Positions 10,467 to 20,247 of a DNA stretch of 38,814 bases are shown here, piece by piece. A program made the translations under genes and the position numbers. The notes beneath the pieces were generated by a model. The model saw nothing but the letters and a program-made list of their open reading frames with translations. It was not told where the DNA came from and did not search any database. This DNA comes from Alectoria sarmentosa. Lineage: Eukaryota > Ascomycota > Lecanoromycetes > Lecanorales > Parmeliaceae. Location of the stretch: assembly GCA_009733775.1 (NCBI GenBank), contig WOGZ01000310.1, positions 1 to 38,814 of the forward strand, given 5' to 3'. Numbering within the stretch: the first letter of the stretch is position 1; every line of letters begins with the position of its first letter.

Positions 10467-11969
10467 ATGCCTTCCTCCTCGTCCGACTCACCCCTTGCGC
10501 CATCCAGTGTCATGGAGAATCTTCCCACAGAATTGCTTGCGAACATCTTTAACCATCTGTCTGAGAATGATATTCTCAACTTGCCGTCTCACATCATATC
10601 GAATGCACTCACAGACGCCCAAGCTCAAACATTGCTTCAAACCATGAAAGTATGGCTATACAAGAGCAGCTTAGAAAGACTCGGTCGGATCAGCCGCCAC
10701 TCAAACCTTGCTAGGCACGTTCGAGAATTGAAATTCTGCAACGAACGTCTCGACGTTATCAGCCCCCAAGAATACCTGAGGAGCTATTGGATCACACATC
10801 ATCTCAGCACTCACCCTGGACCGCCGGAAAATCTGACCCTCCGCAACTATAGGAAGCTGGCATTAAGGCCACCACCCGGGGACTGCTCGGTAGCAGCGAA
10901 GTTTGCAAGATACAAAACGCAGCTCAAAGAACAAGAAAGAATGGAGGAGCAAGGCGAAGACGTTCGACGACTCAAGAACATTTTCCGTCTTCTGCCCAAC
11001 CTCAAAACTCTTTCCATCGACAACTATATCAACGAATACTGTAAAACCGGACTGAAGGATCTTTTGGACGATGCCTGGTGTTTTGGCGTAGAACAAGATC
11101 CTCTCGAGCAATGCGGATCTCATCTACTGGAAGTGCTTCTGAAAGTCATGTCTACGTCTGGTGAAAAGATCTCGTCGTTCAAGGTCTTGTATGATGCTCG
11201 ACCTATTTGTTACAGCAGGGGCATGAACATCATGAATTTCCCAGCGCTATTTACCAAGCTACCTCCGAATACTATCTCTTCAGCGGTACAGAGTCTGCGA
11301 TCTCTCAAGCTCAAGAGCGTCTACTATGACGTACACGAGATCGAATTTCATGACGCTGTTCGTGAAGAACGTTGTGGCTACTATTGGAATGATGATTTTG
11401 ACCGGGGCGAAGAATACTGTACCACTAAAACGATAGCTGAAATGCTGAGTTCGGCCCATTTGCTCGAGCACCTGACTCTCAAATTCAGCGACGACTACAG
11501 AAACCACCGTCAACAATTGCTTACACCTTACATCCCTCTCCACTCCATGAGAGGCTCGAACGCTTTGCAGAATCTCAAGAGACTGAGTCTCAGCGGCTTC
11601 AAGACTCGTCAGGACCAACTCGTGCGATTCCTTCTGAAAGTCGCTGGCACTGTAACATACGTCCATATGGACAGCATTGTACTTGACCATGGTTCCTGGA
11701 TGTTAGCTTTCTCGAAACTCCGAGGGAGGTTTACGCATTTGGAGAGCTTCAAGGTCGGCTGGGGCGAATTGTATGAGACTGGGCTTGGAGTTGAAGAAAT
11801 GGGTGCAGATATGCTTGGTTTCAGATTGGAAGCGTGCAATGTTTCGGTCTACGAGGTTGATTTACGTTATCGTCACGATGATAGTCTTTTGGGATGGTTA
11901 ATGGATGGGACCGGATCAAATCCGATTTCACCGTCATTGATGCCTCAGATGACTCTCAGACGATTCTGA
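10467..11969 (+). CDS. F-box-like protein, 500 residues
   Basis: A single-exon ORF from ATG 10467 to TGA. Residues 16-40 (MENLPTELLANIFNHLSEND and on) match the start of an F-box, the motif that docks substrate receptors on Skp1 of SCF ubiquitin ligases. The rest alternates helical and Leu-rich segments (LLPNLKTLSI, SLRSLKLKSV, LEHLTLKFS, LKRLSLSGF, THLESFKVGW) in the loose LRR-like pattern of fungal F-box/hypothetical proteins. No catalytic motif is seen. A second Met at 10512 (MENLPTE) would also keep the F-box, but the first ATG has an acceptable context (AAAG before ATG). The F-box is weak after residue 40, so the SCF role is inferred. The gene looks intact, and its substrate cannot be read from sequence. 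Confidence 0.8.
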   Translation: MPSSSSDSPLAPSSVMENLPTELLANIFNHLSENDILNLPSHIISNALTDAQAQTLLQTMKVWLYKSSLERLGRISRHSNLARHVRELKFCNERLDVISPQEYLRSYWITHHLSTHPGPPENLTLRNYRKLALRPPPGDCSVAAKFARYKTQLKEQERMEEQGEDVRRLKNIFRLLPNLKTLSIDNYINEYCKTGLKDLLDDAWCFGVEQDPLEQCGSHLLEVLLKVMSTSGEKISSFKVLYDARPICYSRGMNIMNFPALFTKLPPNTISSAVQSLRSLKLKSVYYDVHEIEFHDAVREERCGYYWNDDFDRGEEYCTTKTIAEMLSSAHLLEHLTLKFSDDYRNHRQQLLTPYIPLHSMRGSNALQNLKRLSLSGFKTRQDQLVRFLLKVAGTVTYVHMDSIVLDHGSWMLAFSKLRGRFTHLESFKVGWGELYETGLGVEEMGADMLGFRLEACNVSVYEVDLRYRHDDSLLGWLMDGTGSNPISPSLMPQMTLRRF

Positions 11970-13466
11970 CTAACATGATGCTGTCGATACATTAGTGAGT
12001 GCCTGGGCTCTATGCGTCGATCTTAAGATATGAGCAAAATCTCCTTTGCCTAACTCAGCTGCCAATTATGACTATTAGCAGAAATGTTAGCTCAAAAGAC
12101 TTCAGAGATGGATTGTGAACCCAGAATTGTGACAATTGAGAGCCCATATGTTAATTGAGAGCTGCAGATTCAGTAAATGTCGAGTTTCAGGTCCATCAAG
12201 TAAGAACCAGTTCTTTGCCTCTGAAGCCCAGAGAACTGAAAAGCCGTGGCTCACTTCGAAACATTTGTGCTTACTCACACCAGAGCGAAAATACTGAATC
12301 TCTGAAGCCTAGACCCATCATATCGGAAATGTGATCGGGGGAACTGATGTCTCGAGACGAAGACGAAGACGAAGGAGTTTCCGATATGGAAAAAAATAAG
12401 GAGGGAAGAGATTTTCCTTCAAAATACGAGTGACACCTAGCGATGGTATCTGCAACTTTTCAGCTCTACCCGACGTCGAGTGGTTACACGGCTTGTGCTG
12501 GCGTTGAATTTAAGTACCTTCACAAATGCAAAGTGCCTGCACGAGAGAGCTTCGAGTCGTTGATGAATGTAGCGTTCTGATTGTTACTGATCATGATTGA
12601 GATCGTCTCTCATAAGGGGAAATCACCTCCAATTTAGAGGCAACTTGTCACGAGAGGGATTGATTAAAGTAATACGCGGACATGCTACATCGTGCAGCGG
12701 CCTTTTGAGGCATCTCATGTCTAGGACTTTTGGATCGGGTTAAAATAGATTGAAACTAGGTTTTACGGCTGACCACTACTGACTGGTAACTATGGGCTGC
12801 CGTAGATCTCCAGCGACATATCCCACGCGAGTCTAGCAACTTGGATCGCTCCAACTGTGCGTCGTGAAATGCAGTTAATGTTGCACAAAAGTACATTAGC
12901 TCTAGGGATAGTTGGATGTTTGACTGCCTCTTTGCTCGTGGAACGACCATATGCACATAGCCGCAATTTGAGATTACGCTTGAGATTGAGACGCTCCTGA
13001 GGAGAAGGAAAGTAAGTAACTAAATCAAAACTGCCGCATCGTAGTGACGGAACCAAACATGCAATTTGTGGGAACATGCTTATGAACGATAACAGATTTC
13101 GTAGAAATCGATTGATTCAAGCTAGATAAGAAAGTATACATTGAGCTAAAAAAGACACAGGTGTTGAACCGAGGATGGGTATACAGAAATATAGTGGCGG
13201 TGCTCCATCTCGAAGCATTATGACACCACTTACTAGCTTTAGAGCACGGCATTATGTCACAGTAAGATCTAGATAACAAGGATTTTGCCAACGTCTGATC
13301 TCGTAATCTACCCCACTAAATTCTTTCCATCTTGCTAATAAATAAACGTGTGTTACGAAGGGGAATAAAAGTTCTTCCTAGGGACTCCTCTCCAGCTCGC
13401 CCGGATGGCAGAAGAGAACATCTGACGAAAGACTGAAGTCAAAGAAAGCCGGGGGCTGGAAAGCTG
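11970..13466. other. Intergenic, no gene supported
   Basis: A long stretch between two convergent genes (F-box-like + and MYND-related -). Minus-strand ORFs at 12756-13291 are short, lack Kozak or splice support and show no recognisable domain. The only structure noticed is the inverted repeat at 12319-12388. Confidence 0.45.
12319..12388. repeat. 11-bp perfect inverted repeat with 48-bp spacer
   Basis: CATATCGGAAA at 12319-12329 is mirrored by TTTCCGATATG at 12378-12388. The spacer contains three tandem GACGAA units. It could be a hairpin in RNA, a paired protein-binding site, or chance; no target-site duplication was seen. Confidence 0.5.
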
Positions 13467-14345
13467 TCAGTAATTGTGCTCCCACTCCTGTCCATCCAAA
13501 TCCCCGCCATGGAAGGTACCCGAACCAGATCCATATCCATGATCCGTGCCCGAAGAGGGACCAACAAGGTCCAGAATCGACCTCAGCTTATGCTCGTCCA
13601 TGAGGGTCATGTACTCCTCAATCGACATCTGATCCTCCACATTCTTGTAGTCGTCCATATAGTAATTCATGCGTAGAGTCGTCCCAGATGCCGCATGCCT
13701 ACTCGGGTCATACGCTGGTCTCCTCTCTTGCCCTGGTTTGCGCGGCAGCCTAGCGATGCCCTTTCTACGGAATTTGGGAATCCTGTGAGCCATGACCGCT
13801 CCAACCACTTCCGGATCGGACTCATACTCGAACCCGCCGCCGTAAACGCATTCCGCCACCCTTCTCATGAGCGCGACCACGCTTTGTCCTTCGACTTCGT
13901 GCGCAGCTTCAATGTCTTCAGCGTCGATAGCGTGGCCGATATAGACATCTCCATTAGCATCCTTGGCTAGCTTCATTGTTTCGGCGCACGCCTCCCTGTC
14001 GAACCAGTCCGGCAAAAGTCCTGACCGTTGGATCTGGTAGAGGAAGGATCCAAACTCGTCTCTGGGCGGCTTGCCTCTGAAGTCGGTGGTCCAGCCGATC
14101 TCTCTACCGCCGTAGATGTATGAGTCTTCCACTCGAAACCGGTAGGTGTTGATGATACGGCGATAGACTTCTGCTTTGGGGGCGCTGGAGAAGAGAGCGG
14201 CTTTAACCTCTTCTATCTCGTTCACGCGTGCTTGTGTTCCTTCCGGCCTCGCTTCATTGTTTGTATCCCCAGTATTGTTAGTCGGGAAGGGAAATGTGGG
14301 CGAGGTGCTAGGCGCGTTGAACGGTGGTAGAGGAAAGTGGTTCAT
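13467..14345 (-). CDS. MYND-protein-related hypothetical protein lacking the zinc finger
   Basis: A single-exon protein of 292 residues. Residues 58-120 (VYRRIINTYRFRVEDSYIY... FGSFLYQIQRSGLLPDWFD) resemble a domain I know from fungal MYND-type zinc-finger proteins (samB-like), where an 'SYRLRVEDEY' motif precedes 'GLLPxWW' and a Cys-containing helix. A second block, ALMRRVAECVYGGG at about 159-170, also fits. The Cys/His-rich MYND finger itself is absent. The N-terminal 45 residues are Pro/Asn/Thr-rich and probably disordered; the C-terminus ends in a Gly/Ser-rich, acidic tail. The molecular function is unknown. The start at 14345 is the only Met near the ORF 5' end, and two ACGCGT boxes lie 64-93 bp upstream. 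Confidence 0.7.
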   Translation of the reverse strand: MNHFPLPPFNAPSTSPTFPFPTNNTGDTNNEARPEGTQARVNEIEEVKAALFSSAPKAEVYRRIINTYRFRVEDSYIYGGREIGWTTDFRGKPPRDEFGSFLYQIQRSGLLPDWFDREACAETMKLAKDANGDVYIGHAIDAEDIEAAHEVEGQSVVALMRRVAECVYGGGFEYESDPEVVGAVMAHRIPKFRRKGIARLPRKPGQERRPAYDPSRHAASGTTLRMNYYMDDYKNVEDQMSIEEYMTLMDEHKLRSILDLVGPSSGTDHGYGSGSGTFHGGDLDGQEWEHNY

Positions 14346-14408
14346 CTTTTCGGTCTCGAATCAATGGAGAGAGGGTGATTATAGGTAAGAGTTGGAAGAG
14401 TTGAGGAG

Positions 14409-14438
14409 ACGCGTCTTTGTCTTTGTCTTTTGACGCGT
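14409..14438 (-). promoter_or_regulatory. Two ACGCGT (MCB-like) boxes upstream of the MYND-related gene
   Basis: ACGCGT occurs at 14409-14414 and 14433-14438, separated by a TCTTTG-repeat pyrimidine tract. ACGCGT is the Mlu1 cell-cycle box bound by MBF-type factors in fungi. Position and pairing make a regulatory role for the minus-strand gene (ATG at 14345) plausible; it is not proven. Confidence 0.35.
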
Positions 14439-14680
14439 GCAGTGTGGATTACTAAGCAACATCAGCGCGTTCTTCCATTCGATAGCGTAAGATTTCCGCT
14501 GCCGAAGCCACAGAATCTACGTCAAAAACTACCTAAAAAAAGTGGTCTGAAAACCCCTACTGTCGGCCCTATCTATCCACCTTCCAGCTCCACCCACTTT
14601 AATCCATCTCCCCTCTCCTAGACTTTATCATCTCTCTCACTTCCAAACTCTACCAACTTGCTATCTAATAACAGTCGAGA

Positions 14681-14878
14681 GGCAACAAATTTCTAACTTG
14701 AAAAAAAGTACTTTCGACGTATATCGAATAACTTAGTCAATAATAAGTTAATTTTTATTATCTTAAATTTTCAATTATATTATAGAAGTTTGACTACAAT
14801 TTGCACTCTTCAGAATCTTAATTAAATATTTCAATGTACTTAAATAATATAGAAAAGTGAGGTAAAAAATTTGTTGCC
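14681..14878. mobile_element. MITE-like AT-rich element, 198 bp
   Basis: The ends are imperfect terminal inverted repeats of about 19 bp. The left end reads GGCAACAAATTTCTAACTT, and the right end read on the other strand is GGCAACAAATTTTTTACCT (3 mismatches). The interior is strongly AT-rich and non-coding, unlike both flanks. This is the form of a non-autonomous DNA transposon. I could not find a convincing target-site duplication, so the superfamily is unassigned. Confidence 0.5.
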
Positions 14879-16314
14879 ATCGGCTCGGCGGTTATCAGAT
14901 ACAAATATTACCTTCAAAGATTCACCAACTTTTCATCCCTCAGAACTCTATAGTCGCCCTCTTCATTTCACTTGTGGGCGCATTCAGTGACTTCTTGAAA
15001 GCCTGTTCAATACAGCGAGACTGTGGGCTGTCGCATAGGAGGCCATGCTTTAGTGGCCATGGCCCCCACATGGATCATTCTAGGGAAGCGGTCATAGCAG
15101 AAGACACGTGTCATGAAGACGTTTATATATACCTGTCCCGCACCTAGTTACAGCTCTTCATTCGATTCTATCTCTTTCAGAGCCATCGCATTCTTTGGTC
15201 CCGCCCGCCTCCGCCTGTACATAGCTTCATGTACTCCAGGTCTATGTCGTACAGATATGGGAGTTTTCTTAGCGCTGAAGTACGAGAACATACATGTTCA
15301 GGCCTCTGTTCGCTTGGTAGCCCTGGCGTTGAGACAGCCCAATCACTATTCACGTCATTTGTATCCCCTCATCTGTATGTGAATCCGAGTATGCGAGCAC
15401 TAAGGCGGTATCTTGGGCCCTTGGTCCCAGTATAAATTCTTTTCCTTTTCATTAGCGGCTCTGGTGGAAGCTCATGATGCTGAGCTCGTTGGGACTTGAA
15501 TGACGGTATCAAACTTTGATTCTCACTACAACATACATCCACCAAACCTACCAGATTCACGACGTCACTCAACACGAACGAACACTCGAGGCACAAGAGT
15601 CTGCAAAAGAGGACGACGAATCCTTAGAACAGGGTTGCAGATCCTCAGGGTGTAGCACACTACGGATGAAAGGCTTAGCATTTGGCGACGCGCTTCTTTT
15701 GCGAAAGACTTCGGAAGTCAAACTCTCTCTGTTGCCACGAACGGACATTAGTTTTCTCAACCAACTGCTACGCGACGCCTGCGCCTATACTACCCTAGTC
15801 GTCGCTCTGCTCTTCGGTATAGCCAACCCTGAGATTCGCGACGAATTTAGGCGGGTTGTTGAGAATATCGCCGATCATAATCGTGTGGGCATGATTGTTG
15901 AGGAGAAGCTGGGGTATCTGAGAGCCATGACGAGCAACCGCTTGGCAAGGAAGCCACCAAGACACCGACTTTTGAGTTGACATTACTACAAAAAGTGTCA
16001 TTCGATTAAACCTGGCAAGGTAGGTGTGCGAGTGCATATTCCTGTAGCCTATCAAGGCAGCTGACAATCCATCGGCGGCGATATCAGTCTCAGTCGGCTT
16101 GATATCCGGCTTGCGTCACCTTTCGATGTTTTCACGAGTACCTTGGGAAGAGAAAGCATCGACGCTGTTCAGCAAGGGACTTACGCAAGATAGGGTAATC
16201 GGTCACACGTCTTGTCTATCAGAGGTGGATCAGGACAAGCGAGAAGAACACCGAAAGACGGTCTATGAATCGTCTATGCGTCTTTCACCTTTGATACCAG
16301 AGATTTTGAGATTC
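14879..16314. other. Intergenic, with one weak ORF
   Basis: Nothing recognisable except the low-confidence ORF at 15516-15980. Other short ORFs near 15113-15435 lack domains or a credible start context. Confidence 0.35.
15516..15980 (+). CDS. Hypothetical ORF, 154 residues
   Basis: Family not recognised. The reading begins ATG ATT CTC. Its central part is acidic and Ser-rich; the C-terminal half has a hydrophobic segment (CAYTTLVVALLFGIANPEI) followed by charged helices (RDEFRRVVENIADHNRVG). That could be one membrane helix with a cytosolic tail, or the last exon of a decayed membrane protein. No splice-supported upstream exon was found, and the minus strand is also open here. Confidence 0.2.
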   Translation: MILTTTYIHQTYQIHDVTQHERTLEAQESAKEDDESLEQGCRSSGCSTLRMKGLAFGDALLLRKTSEVKLSLLPRTDISFLNQLLRDACAYTTLVVALLFGIANPEIRDEFRRVVENIADHNRVGMIVEEKLGYLRAMTSNRLARKPPRHRLLS

Positions 16315-16965
16315 TTAAGGCTCCTCACCAGGACCAACCTCCCTCCAATCCTCCCAGGTCATCTCAAGAGTCCCCACAAACCCCGTCCCCTCTCGGCTTG
16401 CCCCCCGCACCTGAATACCGAATTCAAACTCCACCGTATCGAACCTGGCAATAAATTCGTGAAAACAACTAGGAATCACGACAATCCAATCGCCCCACTC
16501 GAGCCTCGCGTCCGGCCTCAAGCCGAGCCAAAGGCCGTCGCCGCACAAATATAGCAGCGGGCGCCCGATCGGTAGATTGCGATAGTAAAGATGCTTCAAC
16601 CCTTCAGTTCTGCTTTCGGATATGCAGCGGGCGGCATCTTGAAGCGGGGCGGGAGGACCATAGGAGTGGAAGGTTATGATGCGGGTTTCCCCATCGAGTA
16701 TGGGTGCCTCGCAGACATAGGGGTCGGGCGGCACTGCGCTGTCGGTTGCTTAGATGGTCTTCAGACTCACCGAAGAGCTGATGTCGAGAGTTGCTTACTT
16801 TAGTCTCTTGGTTCCATTGAGCGTCGTATTTGTCAGACGGAGCGCTGCGCCGCTGCTTAAACTATTGAGTTGGAAGGATGATGGCAGATCAAGAGGCGAC
16901 GCTGCGATGGCAGAGAGGGCCAGGAATAGCGATGCGATGAGAACTTTTGGAAGCGGGTAGATCAT
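16315..16965 (-). CDS. Small secreted protein A (family with B and C)
   Basis: Two exons, 16799-16965 and 16315-16738, joined over a 60-nt GTAAGC...CAG intron (phase 2), give 196 residues. The N-terminus is a clear signal peptide (MIYPLPKVLIASLFLALSAIAA). The mature part has an LTNTT motif before the intron. After it come PPDPYVCEAP and the shared core ITFHSYGPPAPL, then a Trp/acidic C-terminus (EMTWEDWREVG). Only a few cysteines are present. The protein is paralogous to B (32346-33004) and C (34476-35081): same architecture, same intron position and phase, same Tyr-Gly-(Pro/Ala)-Pro motif. Function unknown; secretion and rapid divergence suit an effector or surface-interaction role (inference). 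The start at 16965 is the Met that gives the signal peptide. Confidence 0.72.
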
Positions 16966-17603
16966 TCTGATTTGGAGAATGCACAGGGACAGGTTGGAGG
17001 TTTTCGATGGAATAGATCCGAAAGTCGAGCGTGTCGCTTGTCGCTACTCACGTCGCTAGCCGCTCGCCCTTTGCCAATGTAGATTCTCCGCGAATCGGTT
17101 CCGCGCCAGCATGGTTAGAAGGCTGAAAGACTACACTGTTCTTGCGACTCGACTCCGCATCGTGTGGCCATTTTGACTTGCAATGCCGACATGCTGTATG
17201 CATTCTCAGAAATTTCTGGGGCTGGGTCCGTAGCTTGTGATCGCGCGTTCCGGCTAAGTCACAAAAACTTGGCCGTCCTATCTGCGGTTTATGTCTATTC
17301 TGACAATCCTTTTGGATATCAAACATGATTCGCATTTAGCGACTGCCATCCTTTGTCGTTTCCCCTCACTCTGTGATGTTCACGCCTCATTTGATGAATC
17401 CAGTGTCTGCATTCACATTGTGTGCTTGAAGCCTTTATTCGCTTCTCTCATCTCTTGATTTCGACCAGTAATCTAAAGGAGCAAAGCGTAGCAGTGATCA
17501 ACAGTTCCTCTGAGCGAGAGAGAGCTGACATTCCACCACAGGTCTCGAACAAAGCCGAGGGCGCAAGAAGCAGGACTAGACAAGGCACAAGCTGACCAAA
17601 GTC
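16966..17603. other. Intergenic, nothing recognised
   Basis: Upstream space of secreted protein A and 3' flank of the membrane-protein pseudogene. The minus ORF 17048-17335 is basic and featureless and is not supported. Confidence 0.35.
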
Positions 17604-18480
17604 TCAGTCACTCTCTGCGTCAATTTCAGTCCACGGCGTTGCGGCCAACCAATTTTGTAGGCTGCAGAGTTTGAGATATGCTGCTATCACAGTGGCCCAA
17701 GTGCCGACGCGGAGAATCAGACGGAAAAGGAAGATCCATTGACGGGCGCATAGGTAGGTATGGCTTCGAGACGACAATTTTACAACTGATTGCGTGATCG
17801 CCATCGCCAAACCAAAGATTTTTATTGTGGAAAGAACGGCGTGTTCCACGAGCTCGGAGAAATGCTTAGAAACTTCCAGGATATCGTATTCGGTATCGAA
17901 CTGATTGGTGACACCGACATTCTCGGACGTGGAGCATGCAACTGCTACTAGTAGATGTGGCGCAGTCGTGTAAGAAGTGGTGCTGGAGGTAAATCTGACG
18001 ATAGGAACGCCGGTGGGGAAGTGGGTATCGTCTCACTCAGCAAACATTACACCGGCCATACTGAATGCGACGATCGATGAGGATCACCTTAAGAGACCAA
18101 GGAGCCCGATGGAGAAGTAGCGGCTGATCGTTGGCAGAGAGGCGAGGTGTGTTCCTGAAGACGATGTCGTAGTGGTACGCGGAGTCACCCCATCCCAAGT
18201 CATACTGGACCGCGGCAAAGGCAGTTATTAGCTGTTGGTCGCTGAAGCCGAGAATGACGGCTTCTTAGATTCTGCGGGCTCTCCCTAAGTATGGTTGTCT
18301 GTAAGCTATTAGTCCCTATGAAGCTGCCTAGGGGATGACGGGAATTTACTGTTTCTCCTCCTCTAGTCTATCATACCGGTTGTTGGGTGTAAAAGATCGA
18401 GGAAATCATCGAGCAAGAGCAGGCTGACGGAGATAAGGGTCAACAGTGCGGTGATCTTGCATACATATAAAAAGACTGTG
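17604..18480 (-). pseudogene. Decayed multi-pass membrane protein (fungal 'LSDQQ' type)
   Basis: Read on the minus strand, a hydrophobic helix (KITALLTLISVSLLLLDDFL) is followed by an acidic LEEEK run and a GTAAAT...CAG intron (18299-18349). Next comes QPYLGRARRI, then VILGFSDQQLITAFA, which matches the 'ILGLSDQQLVTG' signature I associate with a large family of uncharacterised fungal integral membrane proteins. YHYDIVF follows as expected, and the C-terminal frame (FPTGVPIVRF to TPWTEIDAESD) carries more hydrophobic helices and ends at 17604. Lesions: a one-base shift before LEEEK, TAA at 18265-18267 just before the SDQQ helix, another shift near 18060-18075, and a TGA just after MAGVMFAE. 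The N-terminal exon could not be placed. Confidence 0.6.
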
Positions 18481-19421
18481 TTGTGTCAGCTAGTGAAGTG
18501 GAAACATAAGTGACAAAAAGTGAGTAATGTGCTCCGGTTCCGACTATGTCATGGTTCGTCGCAAATTTTTTAGATCCCAGAAAGCCGCAGTTGAGTAGGT
18601 ACTTAGCCAATTGAAGATATAGAGCATTGTACTCTACTGGGAGAGGCGATATCTAGGGCTGAGGTCGGCTATGGGAAACGTAATAGTGTAGAAGGCAAGA
18701 ATCGACCACGGCCGCACCCACCGAGCCACCGCCCTCCTTTCAGGACTATAATCCACCTGTTTGGGCGCCGCTTTTGGCCTTTGTTTTGCAATATGCTGCT
18801 ACTTCGATGTTTATCCTACAGCAGTGTGCACGGCGATGTGGCCTAGCCGGTGCATTGCCGGAGCTGAGGCATATCTGACGGACTGTATTCTAAGAGACGA
18901 CCTTCATTAAGACGATTAGACTCGTCAATGATACGCCTTATTCTCAGTCGATAACATCTTATTTCTTTCGACGCTTATTGCCCTCCTTGATATTAGTATT
19001 TAATCAATGAGTCTTGAGATAGCTATGAGAGCCCTTCAGGCCGTCCTTGATCAAGTAGAGAATAAAATCGTCAAATCGTTTCTTCTCAACGGCAGCGTAT
19101 GAAGACCTTTGCATGGGGTATAGACACAGCAGAGTAGAGATATGCGCATAGACACAGTAGAGTAGAGATATGCGCACAGCAGAGGTAGCTGGGACAAAGA
19201 TGGTCGGCTCTCATGAAGCTGCTCTGAAGGGAGGGAGCTTGGCAATTAAATTATACTAGGTCACGTGATTTGGCTAGCCGGCGCGTCGAAAGTCGCGGTC
19301 GCGGCTTCTTCGTGAATTGAATGGTCAAGACCAACGCTCTCATTGTCAACGACAGTATTCAACAATCCAAGAACTGCAAGGCTCGTCAATTGACGGCAGC
19401 GTATTTTCATTGACGGGATAG
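18481..19421. other. Intergenic, possible 5' remnant of the membrane pseudogene
   Basis: No intact gene. The first ~150 bases may hold the lost 5' exon of the neighbouring minus-strand pseudogene. A 28-bp tandem duplication lies at 19120-19175. Confidence 0.35.
19120..19175. repeat. 28-bp tandem duplication, two copies
   Basis: The unit ATAGACACAGYAGAGTAGAG plus ATATGCGC occurs at 19120-19147 and 19148-19175 with one mismatch. It is a small local duplication; the TAGAG/GCGCA half-units repeat again just downstream. Confidence 0.75.
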
Positions 19422-19483
19422 GTAAGTGAGCTTTCACCAATGAGCCTTATATGCCGTCTGCCAATGATCCCTTCTGCTAACAG
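19422..19483 (+). other. Probable 5'UTR intron
   Basis: GTAAGT at 19422, a branch-like GCTAACAG tract, and CAG ending at 19483 form a well-spaced 62-nt intron. It sits 13 bases upstream of the start codon at 19497, in the leader of the following gene. Confidence 0.45.
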
Positions 19484-19496
19484 CGCGTAAGCAAAA

Positions 19497-20247
19497 ATGG
19501 CCCCCACCAACGTGGGCTTCGATTCCACGGCACCCAAGCCGTCCCAAAAACGTAGTTCATCCTCGATAGCCTCGGACTCTGACTCGGATGCCCCCGTTCC
19601 TGCCACGAAGAAGACCAAAGGTCCAACCAAGTCTACCAATGCCGCCACGTCTTCCGTGACTACCTCCTACACCGCCAATGATCTCGAACACCTCTCTCAC
19701 GCAGAGCTAGTGACCTACGTCATAGACCTTCAGAAGCGGTTGGACGCCAGCAAGAAGTCATTATCTACGAGCGGCAATGCTCAAGAGCTCAATCCCGAAG
19801 AGCTCAAGAAAAAGGTGGAGCACTTGAGAGCATTGATGGTGCGGCAAATCAAGAAGGCGATGACGTGGAAGCCATCGTGCAAAACCGGTAGCGCGACGTT
19901 CTCGCAAGATTTCGTAGTGCAACACCCGCAGATCGTCAAGAAGCTCTTTGCTCGGGTTATCGAGGACAATGGCAAAGGGTGGAAAATGAAGAAGCTCAGC
20001 GCTCAAGACTTCGAGGTGCGCGACCACACTTCTGGCCGTCGAGGAGGAGAATTGGCTGACATGCTTTATATAGGGGGCTATCGGTAGCATCGATGCTAGC
20101 GTGAGGTATGATTGGCTCGAGTTGACGAGCGACGTGACAATTCGCTGGGATGCCGAAAACGGCACTGTGAAATGCAGTGGAAAGTACGGAAAGCGTGGGA
20201 CTGGTGTTCTCAACATGAAACAAGCGGCGAGCGTTGAGTCTGATTGA
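19497..20247 (+). CDS. Conserved fungal hypothetical protein, basic, 230 residues
   Basis: Two exons, 19497-20015 and 20074-20247, are joined over a 58-nt GTGCGC...TAG intron (CTGAC branch site, phase 0). Ignoring the intron gives a premature stop after IGGYR; splicing restores DFEGAIGSIDASVRYDWLEL, which I recognise as the expected continuation in this uncharacterised family. Residues 15-50 are Ser/Asp-rich with KKTK, a likely disordered tail with a nuclear signal. Residues 62-120 form a charged helix, probably a coiled coil (HLSHAELVTYVIDLQKRL to HLRALMVRQIKK). The conserved block MTWKPSCKTGSATFSQDFV is at 122-140, and a small beta-rich C-terminal domain follows. Nuclear function is inferred only from composition. 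The start has a good AAAAATGGC context and a likely 5'UTR intron. Confidence 0.75.
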
